This document shows positions 49,988 through 62,600 of a DNA stretch of 64,000 nt, piece after piece. The stretch spans positions 6,818,001-6,882,000 of the forward strand of contig NC_135038.1 of NCBI RefSeq assembly GCF_051020975.1, written 5' to 3'. Within the stretch, counting starts at the first letter, position 1, and each line of letters starts with the position of its first letter. Source of the DNA: Osmia lignaria lignaria (taxonomy: Eukaryota > Arthropoda > Insecta > Hymenoptera > Megachilidae). The notes under the pieces were generated by a model that was not told where the DNA came from, searched no databases, and saw only the letters and a list, made by a program, of their open reading frames with translations. Position numbers and translations under genes: made by a program.

Positions 49988-52900
49988 TTATGGACAAGTT
50001 TTATGAATTCGCCAAATACCACCACAACGACATGCTCGTACCCATCGTTGATCCCATGCTCTGATCGCGGCTGTTCTGGTCATATTTTGAACTTGAGCTT
50101 TTCCACCGCACCTAAATTTTGTCAAAAAATTATGTTATAATAAAAAAAAATTTAGTATAAAATCCCGAACTTTTGTATGATCCTCCTATTGAAATGAATT
50201 TTTTTATATTTATATTACCTTGTACATTGTTTAACAAGAAGTGGTTGTTTTCCGAGATACAAATGTCTAATACCATCTACGATCTGTCCAGTATGCATGC
50301 AACCTTCAACTGGATTAAGTTCAGGTACAAATAATAATTGTTCAGGTTCAATGCCATATTCCAGCTATAATTATATATAATCAGAAATAATCAGCACACA
50401 TTTAATCCATGTGTAAACGACCAGGTACCCATTTCTTTCAACTCTTAAAAATCAAGTGGAAAATTAAAAGCATCGATGAAACGTTTATATCATTATTTTC
50501 TTGTCAAACTTTAAGCTTCAAATTGATATACTATATGTACTATTTCGAGAAATTTTTATGTCATGAATTCGATCCAGAAGAAAAAAAAAAGTATGATAGA
50601 CTGCTAATTAATAATAACTCTTTAAATTTGGAATAAAAATTCTTTGCAAAATTAATGTAAAATGTGTACCTGTTTGTCCCCACAAAAGTTAACAATAAAT
50701 TATACAGATCGATGAATGGGAGTCTTTACCTGTAACGGAAAACTTTGATAAAAAAGTATAGGAGTAGCTATAGCCATAATGCTACTACCCTGGTGCAATT
50801 GTGGTATCATAATTTGATTTGGTAACAGGCAACAATCATCTGGAAGAAAGTCATTGACATTGCATATATTCAATTAAAAATATTTCATACTTCTCTCCAA
50901 TCAAACTTCTGTGAATTTTCTTCTTCATAATTACTTATTTTACAGTCACTATTCACTATTGAATTACAATGACTTATGTGATACTTAATGATAATTCCTT
51001 ATGATAATAATTAAAAGTTCTAATATTTTATCAAAATAGAAGATATTTTTAAATTAAACTTCGAATAAAACAACTTTTTCCTCGGTATTTTCGTTATTAA
51101 CACTATTTTCTAATATGAGTACTGGCTTCTCATCATTTAAATTCACAATCCATTGATTAGCTAATTCTGAGTCTGGTTTGATCTCTAAAAATACTTCTGC
51201 TTTTTCACTTTTTGGACTTCCTATGTCCGCGATAAAATAGCTTGTTTCGCGTTCTTTATCTGAAGCTTCAGCTGAATCTTTCCTCTCATTCAAATCTCTT
51301 TTAACGACGTTTTTATGAGCTGAAGGAAAATCATTCGGAAAGAAATGTTTCCTTTCTGTAACTGCAGGATTATTCCCTCTACTTTGCTCAGCCTTCTCTG
51401 CTTCTCTTATAAGATCAATAAAAAATAATTCTCTCGGTGAGAGCAATGCTTTTGGAGACTTGGTATCTATTTCATCCTGAGGAGTAACTGTTACTAACTT
51501 TAAGTAACTTTTCATAGATTCTCTTTGTTCCTTCAGACTGCTGACTTCTGATTTCGATATATTTTCATCTTCATTTTCATCAATCTTTTCTATACTCACT
51601 GTACCAGCACATTCGATATCATTTCCCAAATTACGACGATGAATTACGAGAGGAGGAAGATCTTTGTGTTTCTTGATTTTATCATGAGGTTCTTCAACAA
51701 TATTTGTGTCTTTTTGATCATGAACAATTTCATTTTTATCAGGACGTAAATCATTCAAATATTCATCATCTTGTTTTATGTCTCTCAATTTTACGCTATC
51801 GGTTAAGAGTACCGGTTTTGAGGAACCATTCGTGCCGTATGATTGTAATTTCATATCATCGTGTTTAGAATCGAAGCACTTCCAAATTACTATGATACAT
51901 AACATAATAAAGAGCCAAACTAAGAACGCCAGGAACCAATACAAGACAAACCAAACGGGAGACCATTGCGAGGATGAATTATGAGGAAGATTGAACAACA
52001 GAGGTGTTAATATGATCCAATAAACAACGAAGATACAACACGTTATGATAGAAAATATAGCAAGTTTGTTCGGTTTCGAACACGAACAACATCTTTTTCT
52101 ACCACTATCTTGGTGCAATAACTTGTGCTTAGTTAATGCCAATGAATTCTTATGTTTAACAGCAAGCTTTTCGGTCATTTTCAAAATATAATTATATAAA
52201 ATACTTTTTCACTACACTTTAGCAACCTTGCGATATTCTCTAGCTCATATTCAATACTAACGAAGGAAAAAATCTGTGATTCCTGTTCAACACACAAGGA
52301 AGTGGTGTTTTATCTTACTTCCTCAGTAACCAACGTATTACGATAAAATTTAAATGATTATTCAGCAGTGTTATACACAAATGATTCCCCATTCTTAATT
52401 TATATTATTTCATATAATTAGTGAACTAAAGAATAATGGCATAAAAAATGAAATATCAAAATCATAATAGAAGCCATCAGAGTATTAAGTTTCCATCAGG
52501 AATCCAAGAGTACTAAGTTTCCATCAGAAATAAAAATATAATTATACGACCTTTTTTTTTTTTTTCATCCTCAGAAGTATTAAAATACACTACCGAAGTT
52601 TGACCTGTTTCCCTCTTACTCTATATAATAAACACAGAAAAACTTACCAATTAAACCATCATCAACCTGCTGAGACTGAGTATCTCCGTTCGGTTGAACC
52701 AATTTTGATAATAAACGGAACAACAGAGCCAATACATCGAGGTTATCAGCACTGCGAAGAAATACTGGTAAACACGAGGGTCGCAATAAACCCCATATAC
52801 GTATGATCACGAGCAATTCCCTCAATGTATTTAAGGCCTTGTGATCCTTCAAGAGTTCATACTGAGTTGTGGAGTAAAAAAGAAACAAAAAATATAATAC

Positions 52901-55687
52901 AACTGCATTGTCCTAGATAATAATTAATAGTATTTAATACTAACACCGCCTGACTTCATTTGCAATCGTTGTTCCGGAAGACGAGCTAAAAGATTCAATG
53001 CCAAATCGGCGACCCATTGAATCAATTGTTGCAACGATTGTAGTGTACTTGGTTCGACAGTGAATTCTTTTGGATCAAGATGCAAAAGTACCTGGCATAT
53101 CAAATAATTATATATCACGAGGATGGCTCTATTAATTCATATTCTATTTGAAGAAAATGAATTTTCACCTTATCCACATCAGTAATCGCGTCATTAATTA
53201 CTGTTGCCAAACTTTCTGCTGGTTCCTTATCATGGGAAATTAAATCTGACGGCCTTAATAATGACTTAAAAGCTGTAGCTACAGAATGAATCATAAGCAA
53301 CGACGATAAATCTGCTGCTTTACTCTGTCCTGATACTAACATTCTAAAAGTAAATATTTTTTTTTTTGAACATAGCAGATTGTATCTCATTTACGTTCCT
53401 TTTTTAGACAATAACAAACCTGTATAATGATGTTTTTATACACAGAAACTGAATATAATGGTATTGTTGTATCGGTTGTAATTGTCTATTGAAAGAAACA
53501 TCCAGTCTTTCGCATAATGGCTCGATCATCGATGATCTTAGACACAAAAGCACATCTAACCAGTCTAATCCTGTTACTAAACAATATTCCAACAATGTAC
53601 AAGCGTAGCTTAATGCCAACGATGGTCCTGTAAGGATAATTGATTAGTTGTGTTCAGAGGTAATTTCCTCTCCGGAAATAAAATTACCTCCATCGGGTAG
53701 TAATTTGTACAGATACAAGTTTCCACGGGTATCGCAAGCTAGAAGTACGCAACCTAGCCACGATAAGTCTATACTCGTTACGGAAACTGAACTCTTAAAG
53801 TATTTATTGTTAGGTTCCTCGGGCCTCCATGCCATATTTAAGAACGATAAGGCTATTTCTTTTAGGCAATCACGGCTTAAACAATGCACTGACGAATCTG
53901 CCAAAGCTACTACAACGTAACTTGGAAGAGGCGATGTGGTGACTATAGGTAATTTTGTTGTTGCTATCGCTGTTATCGGTGATTGACAACGGTACTGTGA
54001 TTGATGCTGCCAAACCTATGAATATATGTATAATAAACATGATACTTTAAAATTTTCATTCAATTGTTTTCGTCTTATTTGAACACCTACCACAACTGTT
54101 TTAAATGGTTCTAATGTTTTTGGCTGAAACAACTTGTGAACTGGTTGTGACTTTTCCCTCAATTCCCATACCTCTACGATACCTCCACTATCACTATTAA
54201 CAGCAACAACTAAAGAATCTGCATCTTCTCGAACTACGAACTTTAAGTGTGTCACACTTGTATCTATGAAAATAATTGTCTATTATTTTAGTGCCTAACA
54301 ATTGTAGATGCTAGAAGAATAGAAAATTATTTGACTCTACATGTATTGTCCTTTGGTACACCATCCTGTAGAAAGAAACTTGGAAGTGCTTGAGATGTAA
54401 TGGTACATTTATCGTCATTTTTACGGACTAATACTCTGTAACACCTGATTGGTAAGCAAATATTACCGCTGCTTACAGCGACCAAAATATGACCATCTAA
54501 AATTTTATGAAATTTCGTATCAGCTGATTTGAGTTTGTTTAAACAACTAGTTTAATAGAAATTTGTGTTTATATACTTTTCCCGTAACACAGATCAACTG
54601 CTGTTATCCTATGCCTTATACTGCCTAAACTTTCTGTCGAAGAACAGATAGGGTTTTGAAAATCTTTTGTGATCATAATTGCTCCAACCATGCCAGTGGT
54701 TGAGACAACTAATACACCCTCAGCAGCCCTTCCACCAAATTGTCTGACTGAAGGAGCAAAAGGCAAGTGATTGAATTTTTCACTGTAATGAATACTATCT
54801 TTTTTCTCTGTTACAAGACCAATCTGAAATAATAATTCCTTCCTATACATTCGATTCCCTAATGTTAAATAATTCTTTAACATTAGTTGTAACTACCTTT
54901 TTCCCATTATGAAACCAAGCTGCACCTAATATATGCTCACCAACAAAACAAGTGGAACCAATTAATACCCAGTCATTAAGGACATGATCTTTCAACATCC
55001 ATAATTGTACATGCCCAGTTGAATCAGCAATAACTAATTTATCACCTGGTAAATCCCATTCTATTGCAGTAATAGTATTCTTATTTGACAATACCCTAAT
55101 GATATAAATAATATTAGACCTTGTAGAAAATACCTCAAATAGATAAAGAAACTATTTGGAGATATTTCTTACTTGTGGGTATGCCAAGGCATATTTAAAT
55201 CGCATACATAAACATGAGAACCCCATGTTTTCCCACTGTTATCATCTAATTCTGTAGTTGTAGTAAATGCTGCTATATTACGGCTAGATAGTGAGCATAA
55301 AGATTGTCCCTCATACAGGCTAAAAATTTGATTACTGCATAAACATTGAACGATTATATTTAAGAAACACATTCTTGCACTTACGTGTGATAAAAGCATA
55401 TTTAAAATTCACGGAAAGACTGATGCTGAACTAATAAATGAGCTATCAAATAAACAGTAAATAAAAAATACTAATATGTATATTAAAAAAATAAACAAAT
55501 TTCCATTGATATCCTATGCATTCATTATATATGAACTTGAATGAGAAGTTATGAAAATGTATATACAAGATCTATTCTCAATATTACATCAGAATAGTAC
55601 AAATATGATAAAGACAATTCCATACCTTTCCTGATTTATAAATGGTTTTGGTGCCACTTTTCTATTTACAGTATACAATAAATCCAT
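49988..55687 (-). CDS. MED16: Mediator of RNA polymerase II transcription subunit 16, 14 exons, 811 aa
   Basis: Exons in order of transcription: 55687-55626, 55319-55173, 55095-54897, 54823-54577, 54496-54341, 54263-54091, 54015-53688, 53627-53420, 53343-53169, 53091-52945, 52861-52648, 50839-50730, 50364-50219, 50111-49988. All introns are GT-AG and the sum is 2436 nt (812 codons with stop). MED16 is a tail-module Mediator subunit that links activators to RNA polymerase II in the nucleus. The N-terminal half is a WD40-type beta-propeller region (for example ITAIEWD, GHVQLW, AAWFHNGKK, THLKF, IVEVWELREK). The C-terminal half is helical with strong family signatures (LLEYCLVTGLDW, LQSLQQLIQWVAD, VIIRIWGLLRPSCLPV, DDCCLLPNQ). 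The end has a zinc-site-like pattern, C769-x2-C772 and C798-x-C800, within AIRAWDQRW and CRCGGIW. Length is close to family size (human 877). Intron 11 (50840-52647) is far larger than the others and contains another gene. Confidence 0.97.
51054..52184 (-). CDS. Unknown two-TM membrane protein, single exon, nested in MED16 intron 11, 376 aa
   Basis: An uninterrupted 376-codon frame, far longer than chance in this AT-rich DNA, beginning MKMTEKLAVK (Met3 is an alternative start). Residues 1-40 are basic with a CCSC cluster (32-35). Two hydrophobic segments follow, about 41-64 and 77-101 (the second Trp/Phe-rich), separated by a short loop with an NSS glycosylation sequon. A polar, mostly acidic tail of about 270 residues follows, with a ChAD-like conserved-looking block (SPRELFFIDLIREAEKAEQS) and SYFIADIGSPKSEK. 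By the positive-inside rule both termini would face the cytosol. No family is recognised, so no function is proposed. It lies wholly within one MED16 intron on the same strand and has no introns, so it needs its own promoter or arises by processing of the MED16 transcript. It cannot be a MED16 exon because exons 11 and 12 join in frame without it. Confidence 0.7.
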   Translation of the reverse strand: MKMTEKLAVKHKNSLALTKHKLLHQDSGRKRCCSCSKPNKLAIFSIITCCIFVVYWIILTPLLFNLPHNSSSQWSPVWFVLYWFLAFLVWLFIMLCIIVIWKCFDSKHDDMKLQSYGTNGSSKPVLLTDSVKLRDIKQDDEYLNDLRPDKNEIVHDQKDTNIVEEPHDKIKKHKDLPPLVIHRRNLGNDIECAGTVSIEKIDENEDENISKSEVSSLKEQRESMKSYLKLVTVTPQDEIDTKSPKALLSPRELFFIDLIREAEKAEQSRGNNPAVTERKHFFPNDFPSAHKNVVKRDLNERKDSAEASDKERETSYFIADIGSPKSEKAEVFLEIKPDSELANQWIVNLNDEKPVLILENSVNNENTEEKVVLFEV

Positions 55688-56661
55688 TGTATCTTATATA
55701 GGTTATGTTAGAACCCTGTAAACACTATAAACACGAGTGCTGGCACTCCGCTATATTTTGTCTATTACTTTTGTGCATTGCGTTATACAAGAATATGGTA
55801 TATAATTTTCAAGTTATAAAAGATAACATAACAAAACTATGCCGGGAAAAAAGACAAAAAAGCTATATAGTCGCGGCAGCAGTCGTCAGTACTGCGTCAT
55901 GTGATAAACTTATGTGTTTGTGATGTGAATCCATCCGAATATGCATTCTCCGTTCTGATTTAGGTCAATTGCAATTATGAGACATTTCCCATTATTTTTA
56001 GTTATCCGACATACAACCGAGCTTTGAAACATTAATTTGTACTTCAAGTACGATCAACATAAACGGTACATTAATAGATTCGTTCATCGAATTATGCAAG
56101 TTTTAATACATTTTTAACCTAGCTCCGTTTGTTTTGATTTGCTTTTTGCCCTGCAAACACTGATTTATATTAATAAATTCATATTTGCATCGTTTTCTCC
56201 TTATTTATTTAATTCTCCTATACCTATACTTGTGGCATAATAAAGAGTATCATGTATTGCTTAACTTTGGTTAATTTATGTTCTTCCTTATTCATTATCT
56301 TATGGTTTGGATGATAATTATCAGAATACACTGTTGTTGCTTTGGGTATAATATCAGAAAAATAAATTTGGGAATAAAATGCATGTTTTATCATCAAAAT
56401 TTAAGTTAAACATTATAGATTATTAAAAACTATTTATGCTTGTATCTGTTTACTCTGCTTATATAATTTGCATTAATTGTAAAGGAATATTATTGTTTAT
56501 TTAACTGACTACAGATTCCCTATTGTATATTTCTTTTATGTATATAGATGTATCTGAAAAGTATTATGATTTGAGACAAGAATAAACTATTTAAAGTATT
56601 GTATCTTTGTGAATGCTATGTAATGAACCATATAAAGATTAATAACTTCATTATACAGAAT
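55688..56661. promoter_or_regulatory. Divergent intergenic region between MED16 and TMEM94
   Basis: About 970 bp separate the start codons of MED16 (leftward) and TMEM94 (rightward). The region must contain both promoters and 5' UTRs. A TTATACAG just before position 56659, three bases ahead of the TMEM94 ATG, could be an acceptor for a 5' UTR intron. No individual core promoter element can be fixed by eye. A 72-codon plus frame (55705-55923) is not protein-like. Confidence 0.5.
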
Positions 56662-59600
56662 ATGGACAGTGATCGGGCAAAGGACAATGCTTCCAAAAAA
56701 AGTGAAAATCCTAACAATAAATTTGAGGAACCATTAGGATTAAGTACGAATACTGCTCTTGAAACCTTACAACGTGATATCAAAAGAGTTCTACAGGAAT
56801 ATGAAGAAGAATGCAAAAGGAACAAGTAATTTTGTTACTTCTTATTAATATACTGAAGAAAGAAGGTTTCTTAATTTATACTATGTATATTATGCACAGA
56901 AAATATAAAGCTTGGCTAAAGGATACTTCACACCACCGTAGTCAGTACACAACTCTCTGTTGGACTTCAGCAATTGCACTTTTGATCAATAGCATTATCC
57001 TTGTTATTGCATCCTTCACAATCAATGATACATGGTATGAACTAACTACTTTATTCACAAATAATGCTAATAGTTGCACTATGTGTATTCAAGTTACTAA
57101 ACTGGAAGATTCTTCAAGACTGACAAGAATCTTCAAAGCAACAAAATTTAAAAGAAAACCTGAATGTACAAAATATAATTGTTTGAATTATTATAGGTAC
57201 CCTACACTGCCTTACGAAGGACTGACTGTCTGTTGTTTAGTAGTGATAAATTTTATTTTAGTCGTATCGGATAATAAATTACGACACGAAGAGATTCCTC
57301 ATAGAGTACGAATTCTTCTCGACCAATTAGAAGGTATTCAAACAATCTAAATTTTATAAAGCTTAAAATCGCTTTCATGCAATCATTGAGCATTCCTTTC
57401 AGAGGCAAAAAATATTTGCCAATGGGACACCGAAAATTATCCACATTTATGCAGCCCGTTGTCTCCTTGTTTAACTTTACAATGGACTTATCGCGATGGT
57501 CACATAGTTAATTTGCCCTGGGCACTATTGGTTGCTGGAGATATAATCGTGATGAAACCTGGACAACAAGCTCCTGGATACTGTATTCCTTACAATGTAA
57601 GTTTGATAGATCATTTAAAAGGAAACATTAACAATATGAAATAATTACAGAATCCTGAAGCACCTGTATTGCATGCAAGAGAAGTATACAGTCCGCAGGT
57701 TCACAGTGCTAATGAAATTTTTTCTACTCCTCAAGGACGAATACCTCTGAAGAATAAAATCTACAAACTTCAAGAAACACCCTACTTGATGAACCTGAGA
57801 ATGGCTCTTGATCAGGCCCTAGATAGACCGGTCACCTATCACAATCGCAAACGACATCTCTTAATGATCTGTTGTATCGAACAATTAGCTTATCCAGTTC
57901 TTTTAATAATAGTCTTGGTTGTTAATTTGTTTCGATACTTGTATCTGTGGGAATACTTTGGTATTGGTTACTGGAACGAGATGTTCTTGTTACAACCGAT
58001 CGCCGTTAGTCTTCCTTTGCTTCCATTAATATTTCCTATTTGTTGGATCTTTTTGAATTGCTTCGGTATGGCCCGATTCAAGGCTCTGTTCAAACTTTAT
58101 CAATCTTCGAAAAAGCTACAGGTTAATATATGTTTAGAATGGTGAAATCTACTCGATAATGTACTTTTACAGAGTATTAGGGAAGCACGATTGTTTCAGT
58201 TTGTGGATCCTTTCGAGGATGCAGACATCTCTGGACCTACTCATCCAGAGGTGGTGTACAATTGGATGGAATTGAAAGAGTATTTTTTCAACATTCTCCT
58301 TGGTAAAGAGCACATGATGTCTAGATCTGCGAGTATTCTACACGTTCTAGGATCAGTCACGGTATTTTATAGATGATTTAACAACTCAACACCCTGATAC
58401 AATAGAATGAACGAAGATAATTCAATTTCCAGGCACTCTGTTGTGTGGATAAAAAAGGAATTCTATCGTGGCCTAATCCAACAGCTGAGAAAGTATTTTT
58501 CTTAAGAAACACCAATACCTTATCACCGTCTTCGAGGTAAATATTTAACAACATAAACGTAAAATATAACGAATGCTAAATTTACAAGATTGCAATTAAG
58601 TTTTATCGTTTGATAGTACCGGTAGTTTAGACAGAACTTCTGAACCTCAATGCCAAACTCAAACCGAGGATTCCAAACAAGAATCGAATAAAACATCATA
58701 CGTACAACATGGTAATAAGGAAGCAAAGAAATGTTAAGCTGTGTAATTTGTAAAATTAAATTCAGACCTTTAGAAAAATAAAATCATTATATTTTCAGAT
58801 CTATCTCATTCAACAGCAGAAGTCTTGGACCTAACTCATGATCATGCTTTACCATTTCGACTACAATTTGATGATCATTCTTGGAGGCAACATTTGAACT
58901 CATTGAAACCATTAGGTTTAGCAATTCTATTGAACACATGTAACATGGACACACAAGAGCATTACATGCAATTTTGTTGCCATGTCACTTGTGAAGCTCA
59001 GTATAATGAAAATCTTGTACCAGTCACTAACAGACGGTATGTATTTCATTATTCAAGTCGTTGTTTTTAATTTTTTTTTTTTTTTTTTTTTTTATTTATG
59101 TTTTGCCACGCTACATTTCACTCCCTCCCATTCGTTTCATTTTTTTTTTTCTTTTTTAATGCATTACTCGAACTAATTCTCCCGATTGTTAAGCTTATCG
59201 CATCCAGTTAATCGTATGCATATTCCTAAGACAAGTCCAAAAGGTAACACGTCCAATTACCAGTAACGTTGATCATACACATTTGTCAGCTACCAGGATC
59301 ACAGTATAGAAGATAAGAGTGGGTATCGAGCAAAAGATACAATGCAAAGTTCAAGACAGGTGTATTTAGACGACGAATCGGGGAGCCTTGGGCAAATGTG
59401 GTCAGTCCAACCATAGTTATTTTTATGTATCCACCGTATTTTATTAATTAATCCACCTGTATGGGTGAACATGTTCTGCGTGCATTAATAATATATTCAT
59501 GGGAATGCTAATCATGGGACAATCTCACGCTTCTGTTCTATTCTTTCTATTCTCACCGATGATATTCCTTTCATTGATATTTAATATGTGATCCGTACAG

Positions 59601-62600
59601 GTGTTTATGCGAATTAGCGAAACAGATAGGTTTCCAAGATCAGGCCCAACATATATTCCAACTGGAGCAACAATTGTCTACGTTCAGACACGTGGTAAGT
59701 ATAATCAATTTTACGCTAAACACCTGCTCATAGAAGACCGAAATAAAAATTCTTCACGAATCTTTACAGCAACCAGAAATGGTCCGACGTGATATCAAAT
59801 TCGCACGATCCTTGAGCATTGCGACAAAATTAAAGTTCCCTTTTCCACATATGGTGGCCGTGGTGGTAAGAGAACGCACTGGTGGTGGTTTGCAATTACT
59901 TACGCAGGGTACAGCTGATATAATTCTAGACTCTTGTATTGAATTTTGGGATGGTCATGATCTGTGCCCACTTTCAGCGTCAGACAGGTACACGGTAATA
60001 CTAATCACTCCAAAAATTGATATGTATTCCTGTATCTTTTTTTTTAATTTTTGGCGGATATCTTTCAGGAAAAAGGTGCAGGATTTTTATCAGAGAACAA
60101 GTCTAACATCGTATTGCACCGCGTTTGCATATAGACCTCTGACACGAGGTATCGGGGATAAAATGTCCAAGATATACATCGAACTTCCAGCAGATAGCAA
60201 GCACTTGTACGCACCTCACAGAAGTCCTACGCCATTACCGTGGGACTTTAGAAATGTTCTTGATCCCAGAGTGAAAGGCATACTAGGGCAATTTCACTCG
60301 ACTGGTAAGTTATAAGGAAATATTCTTGTTTATACAGGGTGGACCGTATTATGGTACAAGTGATATGAAGAAAGATAGAAGCAGATTTTTAGAAAAATTC
60401 TAAAAGTTACAGAATACTTTTTAAGTCATCAAATTTACAGATTCCTTATTGTGCAATGAGAACAAAGATGATAGCGTGAACGACGTTGAAAGTTGCTTTG
60501 AAATTCAATGCAATCAAGTGTTCATTGGAATGGTGACCATGCAATATCAAGCACAAACAGACATGGTAAGAGATTAATCAAGTATTAATAAATTCATCAA
60601 AAAATAACATAGTGAAGAATTCTATGAATTGTTTAACAGGTACAATTGATAGAACAACTTGACAGAGCCTGTATCCGTTTCGTTCACTTCAGCAAGGAGA
60701 ATGAACTAAGATCCCGTGTGTTTTCGGAGAAAATGGGACTGGAAAGTGGATGGAACTGTCATATATCGTTGCTCAGTGAAAGAGCTAGGTACTGTACCAT
60801 CATCATTCTTCTATCCTCAAATCTATGTCTCATAAACTACTTTGCTTTGCTTTCTTTTGCTTTTGGATTAATCTGAGAAGTTTGGGGCATGTCCTCACGT
60901 TGGAAAGTATTCCAAATACGTTCTATTCTATCTTTCTATATATATATACGTGTAAAATTTGTGTACAAAAACATATGAAACACAAGATCGTGTTTATGCT
61001 GATCGTATATGTTGTTGGTGTTATAACTTCTTCTTCGTCGATTGAATTTTTCGTACTTTGTCATTTCTTAGTGTTTCTTTCTCTTTTTTTTGTCTTCTTC
61101 TATCTAATCTCTTGTAAATCTAAAATAAATGGTGTTTAACTGATATCAAGAAATCTGTTTAACTTAGCTTATTCGTCATAACTGTGGATGTGAATGTAAA
61201 ATATGCATGTACATTACAGGAGACAGCAATGGCTGGAGAGATATCCACACATGACCCCATCGTATATGTTTGTCTATACCTCTTTCTTTCAATACTGTTA
61301 CTAATTTGCATGTTTATTCGTTATGCTATTTTTTTAAAAATATTTTTCTTTTCTTATGATCCTCGTTTTACATAGAGTTAAACGTTCTAAAAGAATGCAA
61401 TGATCTGATTCTTTTGCCCCCCCCAACCCTTATTTTTATTTTATTATTTTCAATGATTGATACGATATTTTAACATCTTTGTTACGAATATTTCCATCTT
61501 TATACTACGTTGATATTTAGAGCGTTCAGTTAAGTAGTTGTTTAATCATGTTTATCTTTCTATATAGTTTCAAACGCTTCTTTCATTAGCAAACAACACT
61601 ACGTTCGACAACATTTATTCTTGCGTTACACTCTAACAATTAATTCTATGCACATGTGTTAATATCTAATTATTTACCATGGCATACGTGATATACACAA
61701 ATAAATGTATGTAACTAACACGCCAATATTAGGTCCGAGAGTCCAGTGGGTTGGTGGGTGAGCCAGGCAGCAGCCATGTCCTCACCCACTCCCTCGGCCC
61801 AATCTCATCAGCATAATTACTCCTGCATGGATGAGGCCAGCCACTTGCTTAATCGTGTCTCTCCTCGGTATGTTACAAACTATCCTCTTATCACACGAAA
61901 AGAATACACACTAAAATACATTCAACGTTATTTATCACTACGTATCGAGTTTCGATTGAGATATGTGCTTTCGCTTCTCGAGACGATGTTTAACCCTTTG
62001 CTACCAATTTAAAGCATTAGCTTGACCCAGTTACATGGGACACTATGTATAAATACAGCAATTAACATATTGAGCCCATGACAATCTTTTGAAATTCACA
62101 ATGGGTTGCTAAACATGGTAGAAGAAGATAGATCCTACAGCTGGCCTTACAGGGCGTGGATCTACGCCCTTTGGTCACAACTTGTTAGGAAATTTTTTAA
62201 GTAAATATGTTCAAAGGGTTAAACATAAAATATTAAGAGCATGCTATTCGAACATTTCTGCTGCATAAATATGCTGCATCGATGTGTTTGTGTTCTAAGA
62301 ATATTATGCATGAACGAACCATTGGAAGGCGATTTTTTTACAGTGGAATTTGTGTTACATTATAGTACGAATTTGGACAATAGCCGTGCCATGAGTATGT
62401 CAGCACCAAGTGCCATAAACACCGACTTCTCCACTGTTAAATTCGACGACGAGACCACTGAATGGAACGACACAGGAGTATCTCAAGTTAAAAGTGCCAT
62501 GAGCCATAGGTTTGTTTCAACGTCGATTCATATTCCATTATCTATGAATTATTGATCATTTTAATTTTATTTTGAATTTGCATGGCAGTCTAAGTCATCT

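Noticed and set aside
53648..53920. 90-codon + strand ORF within MED16
   Set aside because: Antisense shadow of MED16 exon 7.
56599..56661. Upstream in-frame Met for TMEM94
   Set aside because: MDSDRAKD at 56662 matches the family N-terminus better, and a possible 5' UTR acceptor lies just before it.
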